A stretch of DNA of 63,465 nt from Bacteroidales bacterium (GCA_017555745.1 JAFZFU010000043.1:1-63465), one strand, 5' to 3'; shown: positions 1-7,851, numbered from the stretch's first letter. The notes: generated from the sequence alone by a model not told the origin. A program made the numbers and translations.

Positions 1-146
1 TTGATGTAATCTTTATATCCATTGCAATCTAAAGATGCAAATACCCACTGTGAATCATATCTAAAATCATCATCTAAATGTTGTGTGATTAAATTGGCAT
101 CTAATGTTTGCCATGCTTTGCAGAAATCTTCTAAAATTGTATTCAT
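1..146 (-). CDS. Partial small protein, NTF2/SnoaL-like N-terminus
   Basis: This is the first 48 codons of a minus-strand gene that runs off the left edge. The ATG lies at 144-146 and the reading frame is open to base 1. The translation begins MNTILEDFCKAWQTLDAN and continues with a run of acidic residues and aromatic residues. That pattern (an amphipathic first helix ending in W, then LDDDFRYDS) resembles the start of SnoaL/NTF2-like small proteins, but the fold call is an inference from a short piece. The rest of the gene is outside the window. It lies in an island of small genes of unknown function. Confidence 0.55.
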   Translation of the reverse strand, partial: MNTILEDFCKAWQTLDANLITQHLDDDFRYDSQWVFASLDCNGYKDYI

Positions 147-217
147 ATTACTATTATTTGTTACTAAACTAAAATTAAATTGGTTATTATAATCGATATG
201 AATTAAAAAACACCCGT

Positions 218-362
218 TTAATAGGTTTTAATAGCTACACCTTTTCCTTTCTCAAATTGATATCTTTTAGCGTCAACAATATGAACATCCAATCGTGCTT
301 CTCCATTGTATATTTCATAGTGCTCAATTATTCAAAAATTATCTACCAATAATATCTTTCAT
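218..362 (-). pseudogene. Decayed 3' end of a small gene
   Basis: An open minus-strand frame of about 37 codons ends at a TAA at 218-220 and reads as ordinary protein (EHYEIYNGEARLDVHIVDAK, then a short basic tail). It is cut off upstream by an in-frame TGA at 332-334. The preceding frame offers only MKDIIGR from an ATG at 360-362 before a stop. One or two frame changes would join the pieces, so I read this as the remnant of a gene whose 5' part is lost. The family is not recognised. Confidence is limited by the short length. Confidence 0.35.
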
Positions 363-399
363 GTTATTGTGGTATAGGTATCACAATAGCATGAAAGAT
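354..399. repeat. 18-bp inverted repeat (hairpin)
   Basis: The arms at 354-371 and 382-399 are complementary over 18 bp with a single mismatch and a 10-nt loop (372-381). It lies between the stop of the 448-1050 gene and the decayed fragment. Neither side has a clear run of T, so a simple intrinsic terminator is not obvious. It may still act as a 3' stabiliser or transcript end for the minus-strand gene. Confidence 0.6.
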
Positions 400-447
400 C
401 TAAAAAGCAACAATCCATCACGACACAGCAACATAATATTAGAAAAA

Positions 448-1050
448 CTAACGTAGAAATGCTATCCTACTTTTATTTTTCGCATACACCTTCATCTTTT
501 CAACTATCTCAATCATATAATCTTCAGTATAGTTGCATGTTTCCAGTATCGCAAGGGCTTCTTCAAACATTCCCCTTTCCCTATACAGCTCAGCAATAAA
601 CATATCCGTCAATTCATACCCTTCCATAAGTTCCTTAATTACAGCTTCTATATAACTACGTTCTTCATCTGAAGGCTCTACTATATCCATATCTTCCCTA
701 TTATATTTGTCGTTATATGCCCACATTAAGTAAAAGAGCAGTGTTCTTCTATTATCATTGCTAATATTACCCTCAAACTGCAGTGCAGCTTCTTTAAGTT
801 CCTCGTAAGTCAAGTCTCCCTCATCGAAACTATAATTATCACCCTGTCGAGATTCAACATCTGCTTTAAAATAGTATTTACCACACGAAGGGCATTTCTG
901 TATGGGCGATACAGTAGGCAACATAGGATGGAACACTTTCGTATCTGACCAATATTTACTTCTAAAAGTATTACCCGAAGCTAAGGATAACACTTCTTTT
1001 TCTTTGCCACAATATGGGCATTTCAACAATTCGCATTTAGCAGGTAACAT
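448..1050 (-). CDS. Zinc-ribbon protein with helical C-terminus, function unknown
   Basis: A 200-residue protein. The N-terminal third has two CPxCG pairs (CPYCG near residues 11-15 and CPSCG near 53-57), a typical split zinc ribbon binding one metal ion. The rest looks all-alpha, with a stretch resembling a TPR pair (FIAELYRERGMFEEALAILE). There is no signal peptide or membrane segment, so it is probably cytoplasmic. Similar CPxCG-plus-helix proteins of unknown function are common in Bacteroidetes accessory regions, often beside orphan immunity-like genes. The ATG at 1048-1050 is the only good start. The gene is transcribed alone, with remnants on both sides. Confidence 0.75.
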   Translation of the reverse strand: MLPAKCELLKCPYCGKEKEVLSLASGNTFRSKYWSDTKVFHPMLPTVSPIQKCPSCGKYYFKADVESRQGDNYSFDEGDLTYEELKEAALQFEGNISNDNRRTLLFYLMWAYNDKYNREDMDIVEPSDEERSYIEAVIKELMEGYELTDMFIAELYRERGMFEEALAILETCNYTEDYMIEIVEKMKVYAKNKSRIAFLR

Positions 1051-1067
1051 ATCTTATCTTTTTATTA

Positions 1068-1160
1068 TTAAATGGTAGGTTCTGAAAAATTTATTTTCTT
1101 ATCACTTTCAAGCAAAATAGAGAACCCACCTTTACTATTTCGCTCAAAATTTAAATTTAT
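1068..1160 (-). pseudogene. Possible decayed coding fragment in the 1051-1531 gap
   Basis: The roughly 480-bp gap between two small genes has no intact ORF. On the minus strand a 30-codon open stretch ending at TAA 1068-1070 reads as plausible protein (FERNSKGGFSILLESDKK, ending SEPTI), with stops just upstream in the same frame. I take it as a possible gene remnant. The rest of the gap is AT-rich and shows nothing else I can support. Confidence 0.22.
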
Positions 1161-1531
1161 TTATAGCATATACACGATGAGTGATTTATCCCAAATGATC
1201 ATTAGAAAATATCATATTCAAAGCATTAATTAATACATAGATGTTCTACAGTCTCAATCTTACAAAAATCTTAACGACCAATTTGGGTTAATATTTCAAT
1301 CCGAAAGGCCTAGATACCACTCTGTTGATGTTTCAATTTTCAAACACTTCATTGTAATCATAAAAAACTATGTTTCAAATCCAAAATACGCTCTCGCAAC
1401 CCAGAACACGTGTGTTAAAAATTCATTTTGGGATATTGTAACATTACACTGAGCGTTTTCAATCTCGAGTAGTTACCTTACGATGAATATTTCGTTAATT
1501 TGCAATGAAATATTTCATTATTGTAGGAACT

Positions 1532-2239
1532 TCAAAAATCCATCCAATCGGACGACTCCTTTAGGTTGCCACTAATACTTGTTGTTATATTCTTAATAAT
1601 AGGCGTATATTTCTCTTTATGCATCAAAAGATTCGATTTTATCGGCAAATTAAGATGACTATCCAACTCCTTGTATATATCCAGAAAATAATCTTTGATG
1701 AGGTCTTCCATAGGCCAAATATAATCAGTAGTTACAAAAGTTTCTGCGTCTTTAATTATTCCTCCAAACAAAAGAATTTGATTCTTTATTTGAGCTTGCG
1801 GATTAATATAATTTGCTTGTCCCATAATTATAGAATACATTAGATATTGTGTTTGCATTGAAATCAGAACTAATGCGAGTTTACATCCAGATACCAAATC
1901 CCCATATTCCAAGTCGATAGGCATCATATCTTTATATTTGAGATAGTTCTTCAGTAAACAAAAATAGCATAATTTAATAGCAGATGCTTTTTCTTCATCA
2001 GAAAGAGACTCCTCCGTAAGCATGAAGTATAAACTCTTGGCCACAATGTATGGACGTTCGACCACAGAAAACATACTTTCTTCATAGTGCATCTGATAGA
2101 GCATGTTTTTTATCGCTTGTTTCTTAGTCTCTTGTATTCTTTGCAACAAAGAATCTCTATTGGAACCACTATATTCTTCTAGATGTTTTTCGTCCCAAAA
2201 TGAGAATACAATTTCTTCGGCGATTTCATCAATGTTCAT
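1532..2239 (-). CDS. Hypothetical helical protein, 235 aa
   Basis: A soluble, predominantly helical protein of 235 residues with many Leu/Ile/Tyr positions and no signal peptide. I do not recognise a domain. The middle part (YLMYSIIMGQANYINPQAQI) is hydrophobic but interrupted by polar residues, so it is more likely a buried helix than a membrane span. It lies 36 bp downstream of the 2276-2707 gene on the same strand, so the two are probably cotranscribed. In the small-gene island it could be an immunity-type or adaptor protein, but that is inferred from context only. Confidence 0.7.
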   Translation of the reverse strand: MNIDEIAEEIVFSFWDEKHLEEYSGSNRDSLLQRIQETKKQAIKNMLYQMHYEESMFSVVERPYIVAKSLYFMLTEESLSDEEKASAIKLCYFCLLKNYLKYKDMMPIDLEYGDLVSGCKLALVLISMQTQYLMYSIIMGQANYINPQAQIKNQILLFGGIIKDAETFVTTDYIWPMEDLIKDYFLDIYKELDSHLNLPIKSNLLMHKEKYTPIIKNITTSISGNLKESSDWMDF

Positions 2240-2275
2240 ATTCTTTCTGTTATTAGTAAGTATTATTGATAATTA

Positions 2276-2707
2276 TTATATGTCTGTTCGATACATATAT
2301 TTGTTGGTAATCCTCCTAACCTCGTCATAGGAGAATCCTAATTCTTCATATAGTTTATAAGCTTGTTCTCCTAATCTCTTATATTCCTCTCCTCCACCCA
2401 TCAAGACAAAGATATTATAACAATTGTTAATCATATATTCAAGTATCTGTCTATTCTTTATCTGCTTGATATATGGTACAATTTTATCGTAAGTATTGTA
2501 AAATGGTCTAAAATCATCTATCTGCTTCTTTGTCATACCAAAGTAGATGGCAGCCTTTTCCAAATATGAAAATGCCCATGACAACTCGTGCATCGGAACA
2601 CCTTTTATAGTGAGATACTCAAGTTGGAAATACAATGCGTATCTTTGTTCTGCCACCAAAGTGTCATATGGAGGCAACGGATTTCTTTTTCTATTAAATA
2701 GTCTCAT
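2276..2707 (-). CDS. Small alpha-helical protein, paralogue A of the island family
   Basis: A 143-residue protein with a basic N-terminus (MRLFNRKRNP) and then helices. Its second half shares a pattern with the C-terminal part of the 2896-3567 product and with the 5189-5683 product: NR-x-(I/V)-L, then N-x-(C/S/T)-Y, a spacer, a Tyr-rich helix and a final LG(F/Y/W) turn before a last helix. Here these read KNRQILEYMINNCYNIF and YEELGFSYDEV. The layout recalls TerB-type all-alpha domains, but metal-binding acidic residues are not convincing. No signal peptide. Function unknown. Confidence 0.7.
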   Translation of the reverse strand: MRLFNRKRNPLPPYDTLVAEQRYALYFQLEYLTIKGVPMHELSWAFSYLEKAAIYFGMTKKQIDDFRPFYNTYDKIVPYIKQIKNRQILEYMINNCYNIFVLMGGGEEYKRLGEQAYKLYEELGFSYDEVRRITNKYMYRTDI

Positions 2708-2710
2708 TAT

Positions 2711-2887
2711 TTATATTGTTTTGTTTTTCAAGGATTTTGCAACAACTGTATCAAAGATTACTTTTATTCTAAATGCAATATTTCTGAAAGTATCATTGTC
2801 TTTCTTTATCATCCATACATATAGATGTTCATCGTTAAACTTCTTTTCAAGTTGTGCCCACATATATTGTTCTGCTTCTTTTTGGCA
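2711..2887 (-). pseudogene. 5'-truncated copy of the 5691-6053 gene
   Basis: The minus strand is open here for 58 codons ending at TAA 2711-2713 and reads QKEAEQYMWAQLEKKFNDE followed by LYVWM and a C-terminus rich in Ile/Lys. The 5691-6053 protein has EKELAQYMWAQLEKKFNNE followed by LYVWM in the same place, so the two are clearly homologous. The N-terminal half is missing: an in-frame TAA lies immediately upstream, and the stop of the 2896-3567 gene is only 8 bp away. It is a broken paralogue, probably left by recombination in the island. Confidence 0.8.
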
Positions 2888-2895
2888 TTAACATT

Positions 2896-3567
2896 TTATA
2901 AACTCCTCATCATACTACCCAATGCTTCTATCTTTTTTACTACATTATCAACATCTTGCTCACTATATCCAAGCTGCCCATACATTTTATATAATACTGC
3001 CATCGATATTGGCTTACCGGAAAGCATACAAATACCATAACTATTATATAAAACAGAATCAAGTACTGTACGATTAGTTATTGTTCCTAACACACTCATC
3101 ATTAATCCCATATCAGAAAATTTTCTCGAATAAATAGTCATCTCACTTGGAGGTAAATTAAGTGCATTTGCCATAAAAATACACATTTCTTCGGCTTGTT
3201 TTTCAGATGGTGTTCCTTTTGCAAATTCAAAGAAACAAAATTGAGAAATCAATATTGCCCATCTTTGATCTGTAGATAAATCAGCATAAATACCACTAGC
3301 CATTTCTCCATAAATCTGGGCTTTATTCACATCTCCCTCATTGGGTAATTCTGTTTTTTGGGGAATATCTTTTGATGTTTCTTCTGTGGATTTTGTTTTT
3401 ACCTTATTTTCAGAAGATCTTTTTTGTTCTTTTTCATTTGAAAAATATAGTAAAACTATTCCAAGAGCTAACCAGAATAACGGACCAAAAACACTATGGC
3501 CAGCAGATAGTGCACCAATAAAACTTAATCCACCTATAACGGAACATATCCAACCTACAATTCTCAT
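2896..3567 (-). CDS. Membrane-anchored paralogue B of the island family
   Basis: A 223-residue protein. Residues 1-42 form two hydrophobic segments separated by a short loop (the second being FGPLFWLALGIVLLYF), which should anchor it in the inner membrane. A charged linker (about 45-85, Lys/Glu/Thr-rich) follows, then an all-alpha C-terminal domain with the family pattern TNRTVLDSVLYNSYGICML and YGQLGYSEQDV. That domain resembles paralogue A (2276-2707) and C (5189-5683) and is of the size expected for a TerB-like fold. It begins 3 bp after the stop of the small membrane protein at 3571-3759, so the two are almost certainly cotranscribed. Confidence 0.75.
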   Translation of the reverse strand: MRIVGWICSVIGGLSFIGALSAGHSVFGPLFWLALGIVLLYFSNEKEQKRSSENKVKTKSTEETSKDIPQKTELPNEGDVNKAQIYGEMASGIYADLSTDQRWAILISQFCFFEFAKGTPSEKQAEEMCIFMANALNLPPSEMTIYSRKFSDMGLMMSVLGTITNRTVLDSVLYNSYGICMLSGKPISMAVLYKMYGQLGYSEQDVDNVVKKIEALGSMMRSL

Positions 3568-3570
3568 AAT

Positions 3571-3759
3571 TTATTCCTCCATATTTTTAAATTCATTATT
3601 TTTTATTTTTTTTGAACAAAGCACTGCTACAAGTCCAATAAAAACATTGAACAAAGAAATGACAAATGCTGGTCCAAAACCGATTTTTCTAGTACGTCCT
3701 AAACATCCGACTCCATAAGCCAGACCGACTGCGATAATTAATAGTACTACTTTTTCCAT
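3571..3759 (-). CDS. Small two-span membrane protein
   Basis: A 62-residue protein with two hydrophobic segments (about 4-17 and 29-47), a basic turn between them (GRTRKIG) and a charged tail. The turn and the following GFGPAFVISLF segment resemble small Bacteroidetes membrane proteins of unknown function, sometimes found as a fused domain. It ends 3 bp before the 2896-3567 membrane protein starts. It may be a membrane partner of that protein; this rests on position only. Confidence 0.65.
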   Translation of the reverse strand: MEKVVLLIIAVGLAYGVGCLGRTRKIGFGPAFVISLFNVFIGLVAVLCSKKIKNNEFKNMEE

Positions 3760-3792
3760 TTTATCTTATTATTAAATTGTTGGATTAAAAGA

Positions 3793-4353
3793 TTAATTTT
3801 CCCCATATCCTAAACACACAATATACATTTCATTCCCCAAATGCTCACAATATACAGTTACCCAACAATTATTTTTACCAACTCCAATATTTCTTATATA
3901 TATATTAGGATTATTATCTTCAAAATCATGCATGTCGTATTTTGAAGAAACATTAGATAAAACATGATTAAATTTTTTAATTGCCCCTTCTTTAGTATCA
4001 CTGAAATTTATAAATTCAATCATATTAAACCTATTATTATCAATCCCAACTCTAATAGACATCCACTCCATATTTTCAAACTGAAAAGAATATATATTTC
4101 CATTTATTACCTTATAAAATAATTCATCACCCGGTTCTGTATAAAAATTGTGTTCAGCAAAAGTTTCAATCAATTTCTCTTTTGAAGCACCAAATTGTAC
4201 ACCAAAAAATACATTTTGGATATTTTCATTACAATCCTCCATTGGGATAAATAAACTTTGCTCATCCTTATCAGTACTTTTTATCTCACTACTATCGCAC
4301 GAACAAATACAAATAGCCGAGATTAATAGAATAAAAATGTTTTTCTTGTTCAT
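3793..4353 (-). CDS. Lipoprotein, 186 aa, unknown function
   Basis: The N-terminus MNKKNIFILLISAICICSCDSS has a positively charged start, a hydrophobic core and a Cys-containing lipobox near residues 17-19, so it should be a lipoprotein. The mature part alternates short beta-like stretches (YSFQFENMEWMSIRVGI, YDMHDFEDNN) and ends with a hydrophobic strand. I recognise no family. It is the only clearly exported member of the small-gene island apart from the membrane proteins. Confidence 0.75.
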   Translation of the reverse strand: MNKKNIFILLISAICICSCDSSEIKSTDKDEQSLFIPMEDCNENIQNVFFGVQFGASKEKLIETFAEHNFYTEPGDELFYKVINGNIYSFQFENMEWMSIRVGIDNNRFNMIEFINFSDTKEGAIKKFNHVLSNVSSKYDMHDFEDNNPNIYIRNIGVGKNNCWVTVYCEHLGNEMYIVCLGYGEN

Positions 4354-4383
4354 ATTATCTTATTATTTTAAATTTAAAAGTCA

Positions 4384-4596
4384 TTATTTTGTACTATCCT
4401 TAAGATCATATTTAGTCAAATTATTTAGATAATAACCATCATATTCATCGCATTCCATTGCATCTGTAGTCGCTGAAATAACTGTACCTCTATTTGTACA
4501 AAAATATTCATATTCTTTTAGATTGTCTCTCTTTTCTTTTTTTGAACAACCTACACACATTTTAAACAACCCGGTATATTTACTAAAATCTTTCAT
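4384..4596 (-). CDS. Small cysteine-containing protein, 70 aa
   Basis: A 70-residue soluble protein with CVGC near residues 14-17 and two further Cys (YFCTN near 33, MECDEYDGYY near 49), suggesting metal binding or disulphides. There is no signal peptide. It lies 23 bp downstream of the 4620-5027 gene and 30 bp upstream of the lipoprotein gene start, so the three may form one transcription unit. I recognise no family. The spacing and sensible composition favour a real gene. Confidence 0.55.
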   Translation of the reverse strand: MKDFSKYTGLFKMCVGCSKKEKRDNLKEYEYFCTNRGTVISATTDAMECDEYDGYYLNNLTKYDLKDSTK

Positions 4597-4619
4597 ATTC
4601 TGTACTTTTAATGTTTAAT

Positions 4620-5027
4620 TCATAATTTTTTAATGTCTGATTCATAATTTGTAATTTTACCCTCTTCTATCATTCTTTTTGCAATATCTTCGATACGAGT
4701 AGAAATTATAGAAAGATCACATAAGAATAATGGATTTTCTCCAAGTGCAATAAGTACCTTATTCATTGATTCTATAGTATAACTAGTTCCAACAAGTTCA
4801 CCGACTGCCATAAAAGAAGCATACGTTAGGTTGGTAGTATCGCTATAATAATATTTAGCATACGTTTCAGCACAACGTTCTTCTTCATCCATTGCAGCTT
4901 GATACCATGCTGTCCGAACTTCTAAAAGTTTAGTTTTGTAATGCTTAGAACTATATGTGTATCCTATTACAAATCCAATTCCAAGAATCACAAAGCCAAC
5001 AATAATTCCAAATAATATCTTTTTCAT
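4620..5027 (-). CDS. Single-span membrane protein, 135 aa
   Basis: Residues 5-24 form one hydrophobic helix (LFGIIVGFVILGIGFVIGYT) after a short basic start, giving a type II-like membrane protein. The outer part is mostly helical and Glu/Tyr-rich (WYQAAMDEEERCAETYAKYY). No family is recognised. It is probably the first gene of a short minus-strand unit continuing into 4384-4596. Confidence 0.65.
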   Translation of the reverse strand: MKKILFGIIVGFVILGIGFVIGYTYSSKHYKTKLLEVRTAWYQAAMDEEERCAETYAKYYYSDTTNLTYASFMAVGELVGTSYTIESMNKVLIALGENPLFLCDLSIISTRIEDIAKRMIEEGKITNYESDIKKL

Positions 5028-5188
5028 TTACTAATCCCTTAATTCGTGTCGGGTACAACCTTTTAAATTATTATATTATTTCTATATTCTATCTAAAATA
5101 TAGTTTTCAGTTTCTATATTTGTAAGATAAACAACACGACGAAAATTTTCTTTACAAATACCAATTAGTTTAATTATTTTAGAATTGT

Positions 5189-5683
5189 TTACAATGTAGA
5201 AAAAGCTAGCAAAATCGTATTTAGAATAACTAATGCAATAACAGATAAACATCCGGAACTTTGATTAGGTCCTAAAACTCCATCTATTCCGTTATCAACT
5301 GGTTTCATATTATATATTTCTTCTGTCATTTCCATGCTTTCTTTAATTTCTTTCACAGGCCATCCTAAACTTCTGCAAAATGCTCTGTAATTCCTTAATG
5401 CATCTCTTCTTCGACTTTTTAACACTGGAGAATATGTATTAGTTATCACATAATCTCTTACTTCGGGATCAGAAATCAGCTTGAGATGATTTACTATTTG
5501 TGAAATATTTTGTGGAATTGGAAATCTTTCAAGATCTTCTTTAGAAAGACTCAATACATCGAGCTTCATTTCACCAAATATTTCGGTCATTTCATCAACA
5601 CCTTCATATCCTTGAAAAACCATAATTGCTGCCATTATATAGCATCTTGTTTCCTTACTTTGTTTAGAGAGTATTTCTTTCAT
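5189..5683 (-). CDS. Tail-anchored paralogue C of the island family
   Basis: A 164-residue protein with a helical body and a C-terminal hydrophobic helix (about 147-164, SVIALVILNTILLAFSTL) that would anchor it in the membrane. The body has the family pattern seen in 2276-2707 and 2896-3567: SDPEVRDYVITNTYSPVL, a basic stretch, then CRSLGWPVKEI. In 2896-3567 the anchor is N-terminal and in 2276-2707 it is absent, so the same domain occurs with three topologies. It lies 7 bp downstream of the 5691-6053 gene, so cotranscription is likely. Confidence 0.7.
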   Translation of the reverse strand: MKEILSKQSKETRCYIMAAIMVFQGYEGVDEMTEIFGEMKLDVLSLSKEDLERFPIPQNISQIVNHLKLISDPEVRDYVITNTYSPVLKSRRRDALRNYRAFCRSLGWPVKEIKESMEMTEEIYNMKPVDNGIDGVLGPNQSSGCLSVIALVILNTILLAFSTL

Positions 5684-5690
5684 ATCTATA

Positions 5691-6053
5691 TTATTTCCAT
5701 TTTTGATAATTATTAGCTATTTCTTTGTCAAATATAATTCGTGTACCTATACTAATGTTTCCGAATTTTCCTTTCCCTCTTCGGCTCATCCATACATATA
5801 GAGGTTCATTGTTAAACTTCTTTTCAAGTTGTGCCCACATATATTGTGCTAATTCTTTCTCAACTGGTGAGCCATCTATATTTACCGATATACCTAATTC
5901 ATTTAGGTAATATATATACAATCCATTCAAATGATTTATAAAATCTGCGTATGTTATATGAAGTTCATACATTTTTCTATACCGACCAAATTCCCGTTTA
6001 GACAACTTCCATATATTGTCCTGAGAAAAATCTTTAAACTTAATCTGTTGCAT
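5691..6053 (-). CDS. Small soluble protein, 120 aa, duplicated in the island
   Basis: I place the start at the ATG 6051-6053 (MQQIKFKDF). The frame stays open up to 6119, but that extension runs through the terminator of the RNA candidate at 6095-6377 and reads as low-complexity Asn/Phe. The 120-residue protein is soluble, basic and Tyr-rich, with YMWAQLEKKFNNE and LYVWMSRRGKGKFGN as its most distinctive stretches. A 5'-truncated copy lies at 2711-2887. I do not recognise the family. It heads a likely unit with the 5189-5683 gene. Confidence 0.7.
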   Translation of the reverse strand: MQQIKFKDFSQDNIWKLSKREFGRYRKMYELHITYADFINHLNGLYIYYLNELGISVNIDGSPVEKELAQYMWAQLEKKFNNEPLYVWMSRRGKGKFGNISIGTRIIFDKEIANNYQKWK

Positions 6054-6094
6054 ACTATTTATATTTAAAAAAAAATTATTATTACTTGATATAT

Positions 6095-6135
6095 ACAAAA
6101 AGAAAACGTGGGAATCCAACTATCGCTCATCCCAC
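6095..6135 (-). terminator. Intrinsic terminator of the RNA candidate
   Basis: On the minus strand the stem GTGGGA (6130-6135 side) pairs with TCCCAC (6108-6113 side) and is followed directly by a T-rich run (6095-6106). It ends the structured RNA and lies about 40 bp before the start of the 5691-6053 gene. Confidence 0.7.
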
Positions 6136-6377
6136 ATGTCGAGGCTCTCGCATTGCCCATTACTCGAGGATAAGCAATGCCGAAGCCCACGCTGTATTGT
6201 ATACTATAAGATTATTATGTATAACAAAACCCATGGGACATTGACTTTGCTTTACCGTGCGAGTAATGTGTTGAATTTGCGAGATTCGACATGTCGCAGA
6301 TAAAACGTTTGTTCAACGTCTCTTTCTATATATGTTTGTCGCCCACCATTTTACCCGTTAGGGCTTCGGAGCTAACA
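6095..6377 (-). ncRNA. Candidate structured RNA, 6S-RNA-like rod
   Basis: No ORF fits here, yet the minus strand has a consensus promoter at 6384-6414 and an intrinsic terminator at 6095-6135. Between them, nested complementary segments build one long rod: 6286-6294 with 6134-6142, 6278-6284 with 6146-6152, 6260-6267 with 6159-6166, 6247-6252 with 6172-6177, and 6230-6236 with 6186-6191. An unpaired central bubble (6268-6277 against 6153-6158) and an apical loop (6192-6229) remain. A closing stem, central bubble and apical arm are the known design of 6S RNA, which mimics an open promoter to bind RNA polymerase. A competing pair (CCGAAGCCC with GGGCTTCGG near 6362-6370 and 6181-6189) could give an alternative fold. 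The 6S identity is inferred; a leader RNA for 5691-6053 is possible. Confidence 0.65.
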
Positions 6378-6383
6378 ACGTTG

Positions 6384-6414
6384 CAAATATACAAACATTT
6401 TTTAATATAACAAA
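6384..6414 (-). promoter_or_regulatory. Consensus Bacteroidetes promoter
   Basis: Minus strand: TTTG at 6411-6414, a 19-bp spacer and TATATTTG at 6384-6391. This fits the Bacteroidetes housekeeping consensus (TTTG, about 19-20 bp, TAnnTTTG). Transcription would start near 6377, immediately ahead of the structured RNA. It is the best-matching promoter I found in the window. Confidence 0.75.
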
Positions 6415-6788
6415 ACAATATTTTATTTTTTATTACATGTAGGAGATTTATCTTTAATATAAGAACTATAACAATACTATAAGCAAGAGATTTATAAAAA
6501 GTTTAATTGCATAATATCTACGAAAACCATTTGTGGCAACTTCTAAAAGTTAATGTACTTCATATTAAAGCGTCGCATATTCAGCATCATCAGTATTATT
6601 ATTTAGAAAACATCTATAATATGCTTGCCTATATTCAAGAATAAACATTTTCTATAGTCTGACGTATGCTCCTACCCTCGTTTCTGTGAAAATTTGAAAT
6701 TTTCGAGAAAAAAAATTTTCTGATTTCTTTGCCAATTCAGAAATTCGCCATATTTTTATCTCGATAAAATTATGGACTCTTAAAAACA

Positions 6789-7730
6789 ATGATGCTTATG
6801 ATGAAAAAAGAAATGAAAAAAGTAATTCCAAGAAATAATGAAAGATTAAATATTATAAGAAAATATAATCGAGATATTAAAGATACTCTTCAAACTATTA
6901 ATAAAAAAGGTTTTATGAGCAATGTTAAAGTTAATTTTAGGAATGCACATGTTGCATATTATGGTAAAACTATCAGACCAAGGAATAAAAACGATCCCGG
7001 ATTAATAACCGTAGCCGAAGCTATAGGTATAAATACAAACAGATATTACGAGCCACCTCGCAGTAATATCGCAGATAGTAGAGGTGAAATTAATAAATTT
7101 ATTCATTTAAAATTTCTTTTTATGATTCGCATTAAAGTGATCGAGCAAAAGTCTTTTGATAAAGACGACAATAATAAAATGTCAAATGCTTTTGTTGTAA
7201 AACAAGTACACAATGGTATTAAACATTCTAAAGAAGTTATAAACCATTGTGCTTCAATTTTGATGACACCCAGAACTCATGTTGCAAGTTCTGTAGAAGC
7301 ACTATCTCTAAGTATTAAACAATACCTACTTGATGGATATAGTGTAGAAATTCCGGAATTGGGAATATTCAGTACCTCTATCAGCTACAAACCTGTAAAA
7401 TCATCGAAAGATGCAGGTGTCGAACAAATCGAAGAAATTCGTATCAACTTCTTGCCTTGCAAGGAACTGAAAGAAGCTATAAAAAAAGCAGAAATAGACC
7501 TTGTAGGTATTTATGCATACGTTGGCGAAGTACAGGGATTACCAAATAGCGATGGCAGTGCCGGCAAAAGTCAAAAAGTATATCAGCTTATCAACAAAAA
7601 TGATAATTATATCATTGGTGAAGGAAGCGATAACGAAGAAGATGACCCATCTACCGACGAGGGCAACACCGGCAATGAGTCCGGTGGCGGTAATGATAAC
7701 AATTCCGGTGGTGGTGGCTTTGCAGGATAA
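6789..7730 (+). CDS. HU-related DNA-binding protein with acidic/Gly-rich tail
   Basis: A 313-residue protein. Residues about 130-240 match the HU-like (HU-HIG type) DNA-binding domain of Bacteroidetes: a helical part (GIKHSKEVINHCASI), then YLLDGYSVEIPELGIFSTSI and the conserved final strand-helix INFLPCKELKEAI. The N-terminal part is basic and may be a divergent repeat. The last 45 residues are Asp/Glu then Gly/Asn/Ser-rich and should be disordered. It would act as a nucleoid-associated protein or local architectural factor. The start is one of several close ATGs (MMLMMKKE); 6789 is used. A strong terminator follows. Confidence 0.75.
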   Translation: MMLMMKKEMKKVIPRNNERLNIIRKYNRDIKDTLQTINKKGFMSNVKVNFRNAHVAYYGKTIRPRNKNDPGLITVAEAIGINTNRYYEPPRSNIADSRGEINKFIHLKFLFMIRIKVIEQKSFDKDDNNKMSNAFVVKQVHNGIKHSKEVINHCASILMTPRTHVASSVEALSLSIKQYLLDGYSVEIPELGIFSTSISYKPVKSSKDAGVEQIEEIRINFLPCKELKEAIKKAEIDLVGIYAYVGEVQGLPNSDGSAGKSQKVYQLINKNDNYIIGEGSDNEEDDPSTDEGNTGNESGGGNDNNSGGGGFAG

Positions 7731-7754
7731 CCGGCAAAAAAGCAAAACAAAAAA

Positions 7755-7790
7755 ACGTCGAAACTTTCGAGTTTCGGCGTTTTTGTTTTC
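7755..7790 (+). terminator. Intrinsic terminator after the HU-like gene
   Basis: An 11-bp stem (7755-7765 with 7770-7780) around a TTCG tetraloop, followed by a T-rich run, 25 bp after the stop codon. Confidence 0.85.
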
Positions 7791-7851
7791 TATGCATCGC
7801 TACCATAAAAGTCAATCAAAAACTACCCGAGTCAGCTGTCAAAACTCCCAC

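Noticed and set aside
6095..6377. tmRNA or RNase P RNA for the structured RNA
   Set aside because: The tRNA-like ends and tag ORF of tmRNA and the conserved core boxes of RNase P RNA were not found.
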